A stretch of 64,000 bases of DNA from Bacillus oleivorans (GCF_900207585.1 NZ_OAOP01000005.1:303804-367803); one strand, 5' to 3'. Counted from the stretch's first letter, positions 20,100 to 31,470 are shown. Made by a program: numbers and translations. The notes: generated by a model not told the origin, from the sequence alone.

Positions 20100-22436
20100 A
20101 TGCTTAATTCAAAAAATAGATGGCTGGTTTCAGAAGCAGATTCGGAGAACATTCAGCAATTATCGATCGAGCTAGAGGTTTCTCCATTATTGGCTAAGCT
20201 GCTGGCAAGCAGAGGCTTAGACAAAATCGAGAAGGCGAAACAATTTATACATACAGATTTTTTGCAGTTTCATGATCCTTTCTTAATAAGAGATATGAAT
20301 AAAGCTGTGACAAGAATTAAAAAAGCAATAGAAAAACAAGAACCTATATTAGTATTTGGCGATTATGATGCAGATGGTGTAACAAGCACTACGGTAATGA
20401 TGACCGTTCTTCAAGATTTAGGAGCAAATGTTCAGTTTTATATTCCTGACCGGTTTACAGAAGGGTACGGACCTAACAAAGAAGCATTTTATCAGGCAAA
20501 AGAAGAAGGAATACAGCTCATTATTACGGTTGATACCGGAATTTCTGCAATAGAAGAAATTGAGTTTGCTAATGAACTAGAGATGGACGTTATTATTACC
20601 GATCACCATGAACCTGGAGAGACGCTGCCAGATGCCTACGCAATTATCCATCCAAAGGTAGGAGAAGATTATCCATTTCCTTTTTTAGCAGGTGTCGGGG
20701 TGGCTTGGAAGGTAGCACACGCTCTCTATGGTACTTTGCCTGAACACTTGATAGAGCTTGCTTGTATTGGAACGGTTGCCGACTTAGTCCCGCTGCAGGA
20801 TGAAAACAGATTGATTGTGATTGAGGGTTTAAAAAAATTAAGACAAACAACACTTCATGGTTTACTTGCTCTTCTCTCCTGCGCAAAAGTGGACATATCG
20901 ACCATTGATGAAGAGACAATTGGGTTTACGCTTGGCCCGAGATTAAATGCTCCAGGCAGGCTAACACATGCAGCTACTGCTGTATTACTGCTGCTGACCA
21001 AGGATAAGTCAGAGGCATTCGAATATGCACAGGAAATAGAGGCTTTAAATAAAGAAAGACAAAAAATTGTTCAAGACACGGTAAAAGAAGCGATTAAACA
21101 AGTTGAACAGACTCATGATTTGGACAAGGACCGAGTGATTGTTGTCGGAAGTAAAAGCTGGAATTCAGGGGTGATTGGCATTGTCGCCTCTAAGCTTGTC
21201 CAGGAATATTACCGGCCGACCTTTGTTTTTAGCATCGACGAGTTTGAAGGAACTGCAAAAGGATCCGCCCGAAGTATTCATGGGTTTGATTTGTATGAGA
21301 ATTTAACTGAAGTGAAGGATGTTCTTCAGCACTACGGCGGACATCCGATGGCAGCGGGAATGTCTCTTTTGGAAGATGATTTGAAACTATTTAAGGAGAG
21401 AATGAATAAACTGGCCATAGCAAAGCTAAATAATGAGGATCTTATCCCTGTTATAAAAGTGGATGCGCGGCTAACTATAGACGATATTGATATTGAAGCA
21501 GTTGAAGAGTTAAAAATGCTCTCTCCTTTTGGTGTGCAAAACCCGAAACCGCGAGTTTTGATAGAAAATGCGACAGCTTTGGATATCAGAAAAATCGGAG
21601 CAGATAAAACCCATTTAAAAATGACAATTAGGGATCAGTCATCCGTGGATGTAATCGGGTTCGGTTTTGGTGGGGTTGCAGATGAAATTGCTCCGCTCTC
21701 TTCAATTGAGATTGTAGGAGAACTTTCGATTAATGAATGGAACAACCGAAAAAAACCGCAGCTTATGATGCAGGATGTTTGCGTAAAGGAATGGCAGCTC
21801 TTTGATTGGCGAGGTATTCAGGGAATTCATGAAAAAATAGATACCGTTCCAAGTGAAAAGCGGAAAATCATCTTTTTTAATCATACCTCTTTGCGCTTAT
21901 TAAACAACAGATTCAAAGAAAACATCGTGCAGTTTCAAAATACTTCGATTGCTTCAGATGATTATATAATTTTATGGGATTTACCCACAAGCATGGACCA
22001 GTTAACCCAGCTTTTTCACGAGGGTATGCCAGCAAGAATTTATGCTTATTTTGCAAGCAGCAGAGAAGATTACTTCCAAACAGTTCCTACACGTGAACAT
22101 TTTAAATGGTTTTACTCCTATCTATTGAAGTACAAATCATTTAATCTGAAAAAGCATAGTATTGCATTAGCTAAACGAAAAGGCTGGACAAATGATACAA
22201 TAGAATTTATCTCAAAGGTGTTTTTTGAACTAGAATTTGTTACAATAGACAATGGTGTGGTTTCTATAAATCCCACCAAACAAAAACGTGACTTAGCTGA
22301 CTCTCCTACCTATAAGATGAAAGTAGAGAGAGTAGAATTGGAGAAAGAGCTTTTATACTCATCCTATTCCCAGTTAAAGGCGATTTTTGAAAAGTCTATG
22401 AATAGGCATGAGAAAGCTAGGGAGGAAATAAAATAA
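20100..22436 (+). CDS. recJ: Single-stranded-DNA exonuclease RecJ
   Basis: RecJ degrades single-stranded DNA 5' to 3' in recombination and mismatch repair. The 778-residue protein has the DHH domain with DYDADG (88-93) and TDHHEPG, the DHHA1 domain including HYGGHPMAAG, an OB fold, and the C-terminal extension found in Bacillus RecJ (B. subtilis has about 786). All metal-binding motifs are present. TAAGGGGTG precedes the ATG and a strong promoter lies just upstream. apt begins directly after the stop, so the two are co-transcribed. Confidence 0.96.
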   Translation: MLNSKNRWLVSEADSENIQQLSIELEVSPLLAKLLASRGLDKIEKAKQFIHTDFLQFHDPFLIRDMNKAVTRIKKAIEKQEPILVFGDYDADGVTSTTVMMTVLQDLGANVQFYIPDRFTEGYGPNKEAFYQAKEEGIQLIITVDTGISAIEEIEFANELEMDVIITDHHEPGETLPDAYAIIHPKVGEDYPFPFLAGVGVAWKVAHALYGTLPEHLIELACIGTVADLVPLQDENRLIVIEGLKKLRQTTLHGLLALLSCAKVDISTIDEETIGFTLGPRLNAPGRLTHAATAVLLLLTKDKSEAFEYAQEIEALNKERQKIVQDTVKEAIKQVEQTHDLDKDRVIVVGSKSWNSGVIGIVASKLVQEYYRPTFVFSIDEFEGTAKGSARSIHGFDLYENLTEVKDVLQHYGGHPMAAGMSLLEDDLKLFKERMNKLAIAKLNNEDLIPVIKVDARLTIDDIDIEAVEELKMLSPFGVQNPKPRVLIENATALDIRKIGADKTHLKMTIRDQSSVDVIGFGFGGVADEIAPLSSIEIVGELSINEWNNRKKPQLMMQDVCVKEWQLFDWRGIQGIHEKIDTVPSEKRKIIFFNHTSLRLLNNRFKENIVQFQNTSIASDDYIILWDLPTSMDQLTQLFHEGMPARIYAYFASSREDYFQTVPTREHFKWFYSYLLKYKSFNLKKHSIALAKRKGWTNDTIEFISKVFFELEFVTIDNGVVSINPTKQKRDLADSPTYKMKVERVELEKELLYSSYSQLKAIFEKSMNRHEKAREEIK

Positions 22437-22952
22437 ATGGACTTAAAGCAATATATTACAATTGTCGAAGACTGGCCAAAACCAGGAATTAGGTTTAAGG
22501 ATATTACTACATTAATGGACAATGGAGAAGCTTACAAATATGCTACAGACCAAATTGTCGAGTATGCACGTGAGAAAAACATTGATCTTGTAGTTGGTCC
22601 AGAAGCTAGAGGGTTCATTATTGGCTGTCCGGTCGCATATGCCCTAGGCGTGGGATTTGCACCGGTTAGAAAAGAAGGAAAACTTCCTAGAGAAACAATT
22701 AAAGTTGAATATGGATTAGAATATGGAAAAGATAGCTTAACCATTCATAAAGACGCGATTAAACCGGGTCAGCGAGTCCTCATTACGGATGACCTTTTAG
22801 CAACAGGCGGAACAATTGATGCAACGATTCAGCTTGTTGAAAAACTAGGAGGAGTCGTAGCAGGCATTGCCTTTTTAATTGAACTTGCTTACCTTGAAGG
22901 AAGAAGTAAGCTTGAAGGCTATGACATTTTAACGTTAATGAAATATGAGTAA
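22437..22952 (+). CDS. apt: Adenine phosphoribosyltransferase
   Basis: Apt salvages adenine to AMP using PRPP. The 171-residue protein has the PRPP-binding motif [13 protein letters not shown] and the adenine-site block [15 protein letters not shown] in the recJ end provides the ribosome-binding site, and the ATG follows the recJ stop immediately. The strong terminator right after it overlaps the stop codon. Gene order recJ-apt-relA is conserved in Bacillus. Confidence 0.97.
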   Translation: MDLKQYITIVEDWPKPGIRFKDITTLMDNGEAYKYATDQIVEYAREKNIDLVVGPEARGFIIGCPVAYALGVGFAPVRKEGKLPRETIKVEYGLEYGKDSLTIHKDAIKPGQRVLITDDLLATGGTIDATIQLVEKLGGVVAGIAFLIELAYLEGRSKLEGYDILTLMKYE

Positions 22953-22979
22953 GCACTTCACACTGAAGTGCTTCTTTTC
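22951..22979 (+). terminator. Terminator of recJ-apt
   Basis: AAGCACTTCA (22951-22960), CAC loop and TGAAGTGCTT (22964-22973) form a perfect 10-bp stem with CTTTTC after it. The 5' arm begins within the apt stop codon. Confidence 0.88.
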
Positions 22980-23056
22980 ATACGTTCAAAAATAGATAGA
23001 AAGCAAAACAAAATGTATTGTAAAAGAGGGAATCTTGTGCGCTGCCGAGTCAGGAC

Positions 23057-23085
23057 TATACAACTTTTCCGGTTTTCTCTATAAT
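23057..23085 (+). promoter_or_regulatory. Candidate sigma-A promoter of relA
   Basis: TATACA 23057-23062, 17-base spacer, TATAAT 23080-23085, located 36 bases before the relA start. Confidence 0.55.
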
Positions 23086-23120
23086 TATGTCAACTCCTAA
23101 ATGGAACGTAAGGTGATTTC

Positions 23121-25313
23121 ATGGCAAACGATCAGGTTTTAACAGCCGAACAGGTAATAGATAGAACAAAAAAATATTTGAACGAGGAACACGTTGCGCT
23201 TGTGCAAAAGGCTTATGAGTTTGCCCAAGAGGCTCATAAGGAGCAATACCGGAAATCTGGTGAGCCTTATATCATTCATCCGATCCAAGTTGCCGGTATA
23301 CTAGCTGACCTGGAGATGGACCCTTCTACTGTCGCAGCTGGATTTCTTCATGATGTTGTAGAAGATACCCAAGTTTCTTTAGACGAGTTAAAGGCAGTTT
23401 TTAATGAAGAAGTTGCCATGCTTGTTGATGGAGTGACAAAGCTCGGGAAAATTAAGTATAAGTCCCATGAAGAACAGCAGGCAGAAAATCATAGAAAAAT
23501 GTTTGTTGCCATGGCACAGGATATCCGCGTAATCCTTATTAAACTAGCGGACCGGCTTCATAATATGCGTACGCTTAAACATTTGCCGCTCGAAAAGCAA
23601 AGACGGATTGCAAATGAGACGCTTGAAATTTTTGCTCCATTAGCTCACAGACTGGGAATATCCAAAATTAAATGGGAGCTTGAAGATACAGCGCTTCGTT
23701 TCTTAAACCCGCAGCAATATTATCGAATTGTTAATTTAATGAAGCGAAAACGGGCAGAACGGGAAGAGTATTTAGATGATGTTATTGACGAAGTGAAAGA
23801 ACGGCTAAGTGAGATCAATATTAAGGCTGAGATTACAGGAAGACCGAAGCATATTTACTCAATCTACCGTAAAATGGCTTTGCAAAATAAGCAATTTAAT
23901 GAGATCTACGATTTGTTAGCGGTTCGAATTATCGTTCAAAGCATAAAGGATTGTTATGCTGTTTTAGGAATTATTCATACAGCTTGGAAACCAATGCCTG
24001 GAAGATTTAAAGACTATATTGCGATGCCGAAGCCTAATATGTATCAGTCCCTGCATACCACTGTCATTGGTCCAAAAGGAGATCCGTTAGAGGTACAAAT
24101 CCGTACGTTTGAACAGCATCGAATTGCGGAATTTGGGATCGCGGCTCACTGGGCGTACAAAGAAGGCAAAAAAGTTTCTGAAGGCATGAGTTTCGAAAAG
24201 AAACTGACCTGGTTCAGAGAAATTTTAGAATTTCAAAACAATACCAATAATGCAGAAGAATTTATGGAGTCATTAAAGATTGACCTATTCTCGGATATGG
24301 TGTTTATCTTTACTCCAAAAGGTGACGTAATTGAACTCCCGGCTGGTTCTGTCCCAATTGATTTTGCCTATCGGATTCATTCCGAAATCGGAAATAAAAC
24401 GATAGGCGCAAAAATTAACGGGAAAATGGTTCCGCTCGATTATAAGTTAAAAACAGGTGACATCATCGAAATTATGACCTCTAAGCATTCCTATGGCCCA
24501 AGTCAGGATTGGCTTAAGCTTGCGCAAACCTCCCAAGCTAAAAATAAAATCAGGCAATTCTTTAAGAAACAAAGACGGGATGAAAATGTTGAAAAGGGCA
24601 GAGAGTGGATAGAAAAAGAGATCCGTAACATGGAGTTTGATGTGAAGGAAATCATGACTCCCGATAACCTAAAAAAGGTTGCAGAAAAATTCAATTTCTC
24701 CAACGAGGAAGACATGTTTGCCGCTGTGGGCTATAACGGCATTACCGCGTTGCAGGTTGCTAACCGTCTTACAGAAAAATGGAGAAAGAAGCGGGATCAG
24801 GAACAGGAAAATAGCTTTATTGAAACATTGCCCGACTTAAAGTCTCAGCCTCATAAAAAGCGGGATTCAGGGGTAAAAGTAAAAGGACTCGATAATCTGC
24901 TTATTCGTTTATCAAGATGCTGTAACCCAATCCCTGGTGACGAAATTATCGGGTATATTACAAAAGGACGCGGAGTTTCAGTCCATCGGACCGACTGTCC
25001 AAACGTTTCGACAGAGGATGCAAAGGCACGGATCATTCCAGTTGAATGGGAAGGCAGCACATTCCAGCGGAAAGAGTACAATGTGGATATTGAAATAAGC
25101 GGCTTTGACCGAAGAGGTTTACTTAACGAAGTTCTTCAGGCTGTCAATGAAACGAAGACGAACATTACAGCCGTTACAGGTCGCTCGGACCGAAATAAAA
25201 TGGCAACCATTAATATGTCCATTTCGATTCATAATAAGAGCCATCTGCAAAAAGTGGTGGATCGCATTAAACAGCTGCCAGACATATATGCAGTCAGAAG
25301 AATGATGAGTTAA
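23121..25313 (+). CDS. relA: Bifunctional (p)ppGpp synthetase/hydrolase Rel
   Basis: Rel makes and degrades the alarmone (p)ppGpp in the stringent response. The 730-residue protein has the hydrolase HD domain with HDVVEDT (77-83), a synthetase domain (about 200-330) with [12 protein letters not shown] and AHWAYKEG, a TGS domain near 390-450 ([17 protein letters not shown]), a conserved Cys/His segment ([15 protein letters not shown]) and a C-terminal ACT domain (about 655-730). Both catalytic halves look intact. GTAAGGTG precedes the ATG. It is followed after 13 bases by dtd. Confidence 0.97.
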   Translation: MANDQVLTAEQVIDRTKKYLNEEHVALVQKAYEFAQEAHKEQYRKSGEPYIIHPIQVAGILADLEMDPSTVAAGFLHDVVEDTQVSLDELKAVFNEEVAMLVDGVTKLGKIKYKSHEEQQAENHRKMFVAMAQDIRVILIKLADRLHNMRTLKHLPLEKQRRIANETLEIFAPLAHRLGISKIKWELEDTALRFLNPQQYYRIVNLMKRKRAEREEYLDDVIDEVKERLSEINIKAEITGRPKHIYSIYRKMALQNKQFNEIYDLLAVRIIVQSIKDCYAVLGIIHTAWKPMPGRFKDYIAMPKPNMYQSLHTTVIGPKGDPLEVQIRTFEQHRIAEFGIAAHWAYKEGKKVSEGMSFEKKLTWFREILEFQNNTNNAEEFMESLKIDLFSDMVFIFTPKGDVIELPAGSVPIDFAYRIHSEIGNKTIGAKINGKMVPLDYKLKTGDIIEIMTSKHSYGPSQDWLKLAQTSQAKNKIRQFFKKQRRDENVEKGREWIEKEIRNMEFDVKEIMTPDNLKKVAEKFNFSNEEDMFAAVGYNGITALQVANRLTEKWRKKRDQEQENSFIETLPDLKSQPHKKRDSGVKVKGLDNLLIRLSRCCNPIPGDEIIGYITKGRGVSVHRTDCPNVSTEDAKARIIPVEWEGSTFQRKEYNVDIEISGFDRRGLLNEVLQAVNETKTNITAVTGRSDRNKMATINMSISIHNKSHLQKVVDRIKQLPDIYAVRRMMS

Positions 25314-25326
25314 GGGAGCATTTGTC

Positions 25327-25767
25327 ATGAAAGTTGTGTTACAGCGGGTAAAAAAGGGCTCTGTGACAGTAGATGGAAACGTAGTGGGAAAAATCACACG
25401 AGGATTTGTATTGTTTGTGGGTGTTACCCATGATGATGCTGAATCTGATGCTAAATATCTTGCCGAAAAAATTGTTCATCTTCGAGTCTTTGAGGACGAA
25501 CAGGAGAAGATGAATTTATCTCTTCAGGATGTAGGCGGAGAAATTCTATCTGTTTCCCAATTTACTTTATACGGAGACTGCAGGAAAGGACGACGTCCCA
25601 ATTTTATGGCTGCAGCCCGGCCAGATTATGCCGAAAATCTCTATGAATACTTTAATTCCTGCCTGCGTGACCTCGGCGTTAAAGTCGAAACAGGAATTTT
25701 TGGAGAAATGATGGATGTAGAGATCCAAAATGACGGTCCTGTAACATTAATATTGGAAAGTAAATAG
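25327..25767 (+). CDS. dtd: D-aminoacyl-tRNA deacylase
   Basis: Dtd hydrolyses D-amino acids and mischarged glycine from tRNA, protecting translation. The 146-residue protein has the active-site motifs SQFTLYG and [10 protein letters not shown] (the Gly-cisPro-type loop region), plus GRRPNF. AAGGGAG precedes the ATG, 13 bases after relA. The relA-dtd pair is standard in Bacillus. A strong bidirectional terminator follows. Confidence 0.96.
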   Translation: MKVVLQRVKKGSVTVDGNVVGKITRGFVLFVGVTHDDAESDAKYLAEKIVHLRVFEDEQEKMNLSLQDVGGEILSVSQFTLYGDCRKGRRPNFMAAARPDYAENLYEYFNSCLRDLGVKVETGIFGEMMDVEIQNDGPVTLILESK

Positions 25768-25768
25768 A

Positions 25769-25803
25769 AAAAGGCAATCGCATCGGAGCGATTGCCTTTT
25801 TTG
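25769..25803. terminator. Bidirectional terminator between dtd and the amidase gene
   Basis: AAAAGGCAATCGC (25769-25781) pairs with GCGATTGCCTTTT (25788-25800), a perfect 13-bp stem flanked by A on the left and T on the right, between converging genes. Confidence 0.94.
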
Positions 25804-25806
25804 TTA

Positions 25807-27621
25807 TTAAGGACTAATGCTTTTAAAATATTTGGCTAATCCATAGTAGATTCCCGTAGTTACTTGTTCTTGATAAGGGCTTGTTTGTACAGTGGCTTCC
25901 TCAATGGGATTACTTAAATATCCAAGCTCTACCAAGACCGAAGGCCGATTATTTTCCCGCAGGACAAAATAATTCCCATAGCGTGCCCCGCGATTGTTCA
26001 GCTTTGTTTTACTGGCGAGTTCAGACTGAATCATTTCTGCTAATGCCTTATTGTCAGAATTATAGTAATACGATGTAATTCCATGTACACTAGGATCTTC
26101 AAAACTATCGTAATGAAGACTGATAAAGACATCTGCATCATAATAGTGAGAAAGGCTGACACGTGATCTTAACGACAAATAACGGTCATCGCTTCTTGTC
26201 ATGATCACGTTGGCACCGGCAGATTTTAATTTTTGTGCTAATAATTGACTCGTTCTAATGGTAATTTCTTTCTCATTGGTTCCGGTGGCCCCTGAAGTTC
26301 CCCGGTCAGCTCCTCCATGTCCGGCATCGATAACAATCGTTTTTCCTGCTAAATATTGACTTTCATTTGCTCTTTCTATGGAGGAATCTGTACTGTTGGT
26401 AGTAACGACCCACCCGGCTACATAGGCTGGTTTTGAAGAAGAGATTTCAATTTCGTACCAATCACCTGTTTTTTGCAGAATTTTAAAGGTTTCCCCTTGT
26501 TTCGCGCGTTGAACCACAGGATAAGTGGTATCCGGTCCAAGTCTGATATTGGTTCCGTTATAAAGAATAATAATTTCTTTGTCAGTTTCCTTTTCTTCTG
26601 ATTTTGAATCTGGTACAGAAACAGCCAGCTTTTCCAGGTACCAGCCTGCAACCCAGCCTGTCTTATTTCCATCATATTTGATCTTAATCCATTTGCTCTT
26701 TTCTTCTAGAATAGTAACTTGGTCTCCTTTAGAGATACTGTCTACAATCCGGCCGGATAATGAGCCGTCATCTCGGACATTTAAACTGGAAGCTGTTACG
26801 ATTGCTTGTAAATCTGAAATCGTGTCTTCAGTTGGAGAGGCTGTTTCCTCATTGCTTTCTTCGTCTGTATCTGTCTTCGTCTTATTGCTTTCAGAAGTTT
26901 TTTCTTCCTCACTTGGTTCTTTTATCGAAACATACTGCGCACTTACCCATGCTTTTGTTCCTTTGTATTGAATTTTGACCCAGTCTGATTCGACTTGCTG
27001 GATATGTATTTCTTCTCCCTCGTTTAATTTTCCGATTACAGAGCTGGATAAAGAAGGTTGATCCCTGACATTTAATCGGTTAACTGTGACCGTTCCCTTT
27101 TTTGAAGAACTCGCTTTATTATCTGTCACAGGATTTGTTGAATCGACAAACTGCAGATATTCTTTTGAGACCCATCCATTCGTACTCTTCGTTGAAATAT
27201 GGATCCAGTCTTCGACTGAATCTAGGACATTTACATACTGATCCTGATTAACGAAGCCCAAAATGCCAAAGTGTAATCCAGGTCCTTTTCGAATTCGAAG
27301 CCTGTCCACAGTTACAATGGCTTGGGCTGTTTCGGATATTTCTGGTTTCTGTTCATTGACATACCAGCTGGCAACCCAGCCATCCTCGCTTCCGCCTATT
27401 GAAATTTTTATCCAATCATTTTCACGATCTGTCACCTTAAAGTGATCCCCGCGTTTCACAGATCCGATAATATCATAAGTTAGGCCAGGACCTTTTCGTA
27501 CATTTAAATGATCAACATTGACCGTTACCTCTTCCTCGTTCGAATAAGCGGGTAACGCAGGGAAAAGAATCGGAATGATCAAAAAACAAGTGAATAGAAT
27601 GGTGATTCCTTTCTTAGACAT
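25807..27621 (-). CDS. yrvJ: N-acetylmuramoyl-L-alanine amidase with five SH3b domains (YrvJ-like)
   Basis: This secreted cell-wall hydrolase of 604 residues has a signal peptide (about 1-27, ending PAYSNEE) and five bacterial SH3 domains, each marked by LNVRKGPG-type turns (about 33-90, 98-158, 177-235, 269-335, 347-405). An Amidase_3 domain (about 428-600) follows with zinc ligands in DAGHGG and HYDSF and the catalytic Glu in VELGYLSN. Amidase_3 enzymes cleave the amide bond between MurNAc and L-Ala; the SH3b repeats bind wall. AAAGGGG precedes the ATG on the minus strand. B. subtilis YrvJ sits at the same locus. Confidence 0.93.
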   Translation of the reverse strand: MSKKGITILFTCFLIIPILFPALPAYSNEEEVTVNVDHLNVRKGPGLTYDIIGSVKRGDHFKVTDRENDWIKISIGGSEDGWVASWYVNEQKPEISETAQAIVTVDRLRIRKGPGLHFGILGFVNQDQYVNVLDSVEDWIHISTKSTNGWVSKEYLQFVDSTNPVTDNKASSSKKGTVTVNRLNVRDQPSLSSSVIGKLNEGEEIHIQQVESDWVKIQYKGTKAWVSAQYVSIKEPSEEEKTSESNKTKTDTDEESNEETASPTEDTISDLQAIVTASSLNVRDDGSLSGRIVDSISKGDQVTILEEKSKWIKIKYDGNKTGWVAGWYLEKLAVSVPDSKSEEKETDKEIIILYNGTNIRLGPDTTYPVVQRAKQGETFKILQKTGDWYEIEISSSKPAYVAGWVVTTNSTDSSIERANESQYLAGKTIVIDAGHGGADRGTSGATGTNEKEITIRTSQLLAQKLKSAGANVIMTRSDDRYLSLRSRVSLSHYYDADVFISLHYDSFEDPSVHGITSYYYNSDNKALAEMIQSELASKTKLNNRGARYGNYFVLRENNRPSVLVELGYLSNPIEEATVQTSPYQEQVTTGIYYGLAKYFKSISP

Positions 27622-27822
27622 GTTGAGCCCCTTTCAGTCAAATAATAGGGTCAATTTTAAAGTTTGAATAAAGTGAACCCCTTTTACTTATTTTCGTTAG
27701 AAGGGATAAAAATCCCTTTTTAAAAATGAAAAAATGGATGCTTCCTAATCTGGGGGATATGTTTTCCTGAATTTTAGGACAAACTAGAGAAAGTATCGGT
27801 TAGAAGTGAGGGGTTATTAATT

Positions 27823-27993
27823 ATGAGAATGGATTATAAAAAAAATATGGCTCACCGCAATAAACAAGATGTATTCGGGGTAGAGCTTCATGATTTCCTT
27901 GTAAAGGAAGCAACTCTTACTGAAGTTGAATTGGCCGGGGAGCTAGGAATATCTGTCGGGAGTGTCAGGAAGCTAAAAAAACAAATTCGCTAA
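27823..27993 (+). CDS. 56-residue helix-turn-helix protein
   Basis: A 57-codon frame has GAGGGG before its ATG. The C-terminal half (TEVELAGELGISVGSVRKLK) is a textbook helix-turn-helix resembling sigma-70 region 4, preceded by a basic N-terminus (MRMDYKKNMAHRNK). It lies between the amidase gene and the hisS T-box, where B. subtilis has a small gene of unknown role (as I recall, yrzK). It is too small to be a complete sigma factor. DNA binding is inferred; targets are unknown. Confidence 0.72.
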   Translation: MRMDYKKNMAHRNKQDVFGVELHDFLVKEATLTEVELAGELGISVGSVRKLKKQIR

Positions 27994-28009
27994 AATCAAT
28001 GATTTGTTC

Positions 28010-28038
28010 TTGACAACAATGAAGAGTATTCTTATGAT
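28010..28038 (+). promoter_or_regulatory. Sigma-A promoter of the hisS-aspS T-box transcript
   Basis: TTGACA 28010-28015, 17-base spacer, TATGAT 28033-28038. This near-consensus promoter directly precedes the T-box leader. Confidence 0.88.
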
Positions 28039-28044
28039 TATGTA

Positions 28045-28303
28045 ACATAATCTAATATTTGAACCGATGAAAGAGAAAAGTAATTAAGGAGTACATGTTT
28101 AGAGAGAAAATGCCGTGGCTGTAAGCATTTTTACATAGTGCCTTAATGAAAGACACTCTATAGGTTTCCCTCCGAACGCTTAAGGTTAGTAGGCGGTGAA
28201 CGTATGCAGGCGTTAACGATTGAAGATAAAAACATGTTACATGTTTTTAATTAGGGTGGTACCGCGGGTTTGCTCTCGTCCCTTCTGGGATGAGGGCTTT
28301 TTT
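28045..28303 (+). promoter_or_regulatory. T-box riboswitch of hisS-aspS
   Basis: The leader contains the invariant T-box AGGGTGGTACCGCG at 28253-28266, directly followed by a terminator (GCTCTCGTCCC 28272-28282, GGGATGAGGGC 28287-28297, T run). Stem I is framed by TTAAGG and CCTTAA with the AGTA and GAA internal-loop elements. The specifier region reads GACAC at 28152-28156, which contains both GAC (Asp) and CAC (His). Uncharged tRNA matching the specifier should stabilise the antiterminator and allow hisS-aspS transcription. Confidence 0.93.
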
Positions 28304-28410
28304 ATTTGCAAAAACATCGGGCTTTTAAACCTAAGGGAGGAAGCCTGCGATTAGAGTTTATGTAAAGTACTAGTATTTTAAAAGAATTTTTGATAAAAGG
28401 AGGTTTTCAG

Positions 28411-29682
28411 GTGAGCAGTATTCAAATTCCAAGAGGAACACAGGATATTTTGCCTGGAGAAAGTGAAAAATGGCAGTGGGTTGAACAAATTGCAAAAGAT
28501 ATTTGCTCAGCCTACCAGTATAAAGAAATTAGGACTCCAATCTTTGAACACACAGAGTTATTTCAAAGAGGAGTAGGTGACTCTACTGATATTGTTCAAA
28601 AAGAGATGTATACCTTTAAGGATCGGGGCGATCGAAGTATCACATTAAGGCCAGAAGGAACTGCTTCAGTTGTACGTTCCTTTGTCAGTCATAAAATGCA
28701 CGGTTTGCCTGATCAGCCTGTGAAGCTTTATTATTTAGGACCGATGTTTCGCTATGAAAGACCGCAAGCAGGCAGGTTCAGACAGTTTGTTCAGTTTGGT
28801 GTTGAAGCACTCGGAAGTGATGATCCTGCTATTGATGCAGAAGTCATTTCCTTGGCAATGAATATTTACAAAAAAGCAGGTTTAAAAAATATTAAGCTTG
28901 TGATTAATAGTTTGGGTGATCCTGAAAGCCGTACAGCTTATCGCGAGGCACTTGTTAATCACTTTAAAGACGGAATCCATGAGTTTTGTACAGATTGTCA
29001 AAATCGATTAGAAAAAAATCCGTTAAGAATATTAGACTGTAAAAAGGATCGGGATCATAGCTTAATGAAATCAGCACCTTCGATTCTCGATTTCCTAAAT
29101 GAGAATTCTAGTAACTACTTTAGGATGGTACAAAACTATCTCACACAACTAGATATCCCCTTCGAAGTGGATCCTAATTTAGTACGCGGCTTAGACTACT
29201 ATAACCATACAGCTTTTGAAATTATGAGTAATGCTGAAGGATTTGGAGCGATCACCACTCTTTGTGGCGGGGGCCGATATAATGGGTTAGTTGAAGATTT
29301 AGGCGGACCGGAAACTTCTGGAATTGGGTTTGCTTTTAGCATTGAGCGATTATTAGCAGCGATAGAAGCAGAAGGTTTAGACATTGAATTCACTAAACCT
29401 TTAGATTGCTATTTTATTGTATTAGGTGAAAAAGCCAAGGAAAAAGTAGTCAAAGTTTTACAGGATATAAGACTAAACGGTATTTCTGCTGAAATGGATT
29501 ACCTGAACCGAAAGATGAAAGCGCAAATGAAAGCTGCGAACCGCCTTCAAGCGAAACAGGTTGTAATTGTAGGGGATGAAGAGCTAGACAGAGGTGTTGC
29601 GGTATTAAAAAACATGGAATCTGGCGAGCAGAAAGAAGTTGAATGGAACAAGCTTTTTGATGAAATAAAATCGGTTATGTAA
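28411..29682 (+). CDS. hisS: Histidyl-tRNA synthetase
   Basis: HisRS charges tRNA-His. The GTG at 28411 follows AAAGGAGG by 7 bases and gives the family N-terminus [12 protein letters not shown]. Of 423 residues, class II motif 2 is [14 protein letters not shown], the histidine-site motifs are [14 protein letters not shown] and GGGRYNGL, motif 3 is [12 protein letters not shown], and a C-terminal anticodon-binding domain occupies about 325-420. It is controlled by the upstream T-box and is joined to aspS with an 18-base gap. Confidence 0.97.
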   Translation: MSSIQIPRGTQDILPGESEKWQWVEQIAKDICSAYQYKEIRTPIFEHTELFQRGVGDSTDIVQKEMYTFKDRGDRSITLRPEGTASVVRSFVSHKMHGLPDQPVKLYYLGPMFRYERPQAGRFRQFVQFGVEALGSDDPAIDAEVISLAMNIYKKAGLKNIKLVINSLGDPESRTAYREALVNHFKDGIHEFCTDCQNRLEKNPLRILDCKKDRDHSLMKSAPSILDFLNENSSNYFRMVQNYLTQLDIPFEVDPNLVRGLDYYNHTAFEIMSNAEGFGAITTLCGGGRYNGLVEDLGGPETSGIGFAFSIERLLAAIEAEGLDIEFTKPLDCYFIVLGEKAKEKVVKVLQDIRLNGISAEMDYLNRKMKAQMKAANRLQAKQVVIVGDEELDRGVAVLKNMESGEQKEVEWNKLFDEIKSVM

Positions 29683-29700
29683 GGCTAAGGAGGAACAGAC

Positions 29701-31470
29701 ATGTTTGGAAGAACGTATTTTTGTGGAGAAGTAACCGAACATATGACAGGTGAGGAAGTTATTTTAAAAGGCTGGGTCCAGAAGCGCAGAGATTTAGGGG
29801 GACTGATCTTCATCGACCTTCGTGACAGAACCGGGATCGTTCAGGTTGTGTTTAATCCTGATGTTTCAAAGGAAGCGTTAGAAATAGCAGAAAAGGTCAG
29901 AAGTGAATATGTTCTTGATGTTCGCGGAAAAGTGGTTACCCGTGAAGAAGGAACAATCAACGATCAAATAAAAACAGGTAAAATTGAGATTCAGGCTTTA
30001 CAAGTAAACATCATAAATGAAGCAAAGACACCGCCATTTTCGATATCGGATCATACGGAAGTATCGGAAGAGCTCCGTTTAAAATATCGTTATTTAGATT
30101 TAAGAAGACGTGAGATGTTTGAAACTTTACAATTAAGACATAACGTTACTAAAACGATCCGTCATTTTCTCGATGAGAATGGGTTCTTAGAAGTAGAGAC
30201 TCCAATCTTAACGAAGAGTACACCAGAAGGAGCAAGAGACTACTTAGTTCCAAGCAGGGTACATCCTGGCGAGTTCTATGCACTTCCTCAATCACCGCAG
30301 CTTTTCAAACAGCTGTTAATGGTTGGCGGGGTTGAAAGGTATTATCAAATTGCCCGCTGCTTTAGAGATGAAGATTTACGGGCAGACAGACAGCCTGAAT
30401 TTACCCAAGTGGATATCGAAACGAGCTTTTTAAGCAGTGAAGATATTATTACCTTAATGGAATCGATGATGAAGCAGTTAATGAAGAAGGTAAAAGGAAT
30501 CGAGATTGAAGCCTCCTTCCCGCGGATTACTTACTTTGAAGCCATGGACCGCTATGGATCTGATAAGCCGGATACCCGTTTTGGATTAGAATTGGTGAAT
30601 GTATCCGAGTATGTTAAGGAATCTGATTTTAAAGTGTTCGCTTCCACGGTTGAAAACGGCGGTCAAGTAAAAGGAATTAATGTAAAGGGTGCGGCTGACA
30701 AATACTCCAGAAAGGACATTGATGGTCTTACTGAATTTGTTTCACGCTATGGAGCAAAGGGATTAGCATGGTTAAAGGTGGAAGAAGGAGAATTAAAAGG
30801 TCCAATCAGTAAATTCTTTGATGAAACCAAACAAACAGAACTAAAAACTGCATTTGAAGCTGATACGGGCGACCTTCTTCTGTTTGTGGCTGACCGTCCC
30901 GCTGTTGTGGCTGATTCCCTTGGGGCACTGAGATTAAAGCTAGGAAAAGAGTTACAGCTAATTGATGAAAAAGCCTTTAACTTCCTATGGGTAACAGATT
31001 GGCCATTACTTGAGTACGATGAAGAAGAAGGCCGATATTACGCAGCACATCATCCATTTACAATGCCTGTAAGAGAGGATTTGGCGTTATTAGAATCCAA
31101 TCCTGAAAAAGTAAGGGCACAAGCTTACGATTTAGTTTTAAACGGATACGAATTAGGCGGAGGGTCTCTTCGTATTTTTGAAAGAGACATTCAAGAAAAG
31201 ATGTTTGAAGTACTAGGCTTTACAAAAGAGGAAGCAAGGGAACAATTTGGTTTCCTGCTCGATGCGTTTGAGTATGGTACACCTCCACATGGCGGAATTG
31301 CCCTCGGACTCGACCGATTGGTTATGTTACTTGCGGGCCGTACGAATTTACGGGATACAATTGCATTCCCGAAAACAGCAAGTGCCAGTGACCTGCTTAC
31401 TAATGCACCTGGTGAAGTGAGTGATGCGCAATTACAAGAGCTTCATTTGGCAACCACCGTAAAAAAATAG
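29701..31470 (+). CDS. aspS: Aspartyl-tRNA synthetase
   Basis: AspRS charges tRNA-Asp. The 589 residues comprise an N-terminal OB-fold anticodon domain (about 1-105, [11 protein letters not shown]), the class IIb catalytic core with [16 protein letters not shown] (motif 2) and [13 protein letters not shown] (motif 3), and the inserted GAD domain of bacterial enzymes (about 295-410). AAGGAGG precedes the ATG. It shares the hisS T-box transcript. The 6S RNA gene follows, as in B. subtilis. Confidence 0.97.
   Translation: MFGRTYFCGEVTEHMTGEEVILKGWVQKRRDLGGLIFIDLRDRTGIVQVVFNPDVSKEALEIAEKVRSEYVLDVRGKVVTREEGTINDQIKTGKIEIQALQVNIINEAKTPPFSISDHTEVSEELRLKYRYLDLRRREMFETLQLRHNVTKTIRHFLDENGFLEVETPILTKSTPEGARDYLVPSRVHPGEFYALPQSPQLFKQLLMVGGVERYYQIARCFRDEDLRADRQPEFTQVDIETSFLSSEDIITLMESMMKQLMKKVKGIEIEASFPRITYFEAMDRYGSDKPDTRFGLELVNVSEYVKESDFKVFASTVENGGQVKGINVKGAADKYSRKDIDGLTEFVSRYGAKGLAWLKVEEGELKGPISKFFDETKQTELKTAFEADTGDLLLFVADRPAVVADSLGALRLKLGKELQLIDEKAFNFLWVTDWPLLEYDEEEGRYYAAHHPFTMPVREDLALLESNPEKVRAQAYDLVLNGYELGGGSLRIFERDIQEKMFEVLGFTKEEAREQFGFLLDAFEYGTPPHGGIALGLDRLVMLLAGRTNLRDTIAFPKTASASDLLTNAPGEVSDAQLQELHLATTVKK

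Noticed and set aside
27701..27722. AAGGGAT/ATCCCTT hairpin with T run between the amidase gene and the small HTH gene
   Set aside because: Its T run faces the plus strand but no plus-strand gene lies upstream within 1.9 kb; the role is unclear, so it is not listed as a terminator.
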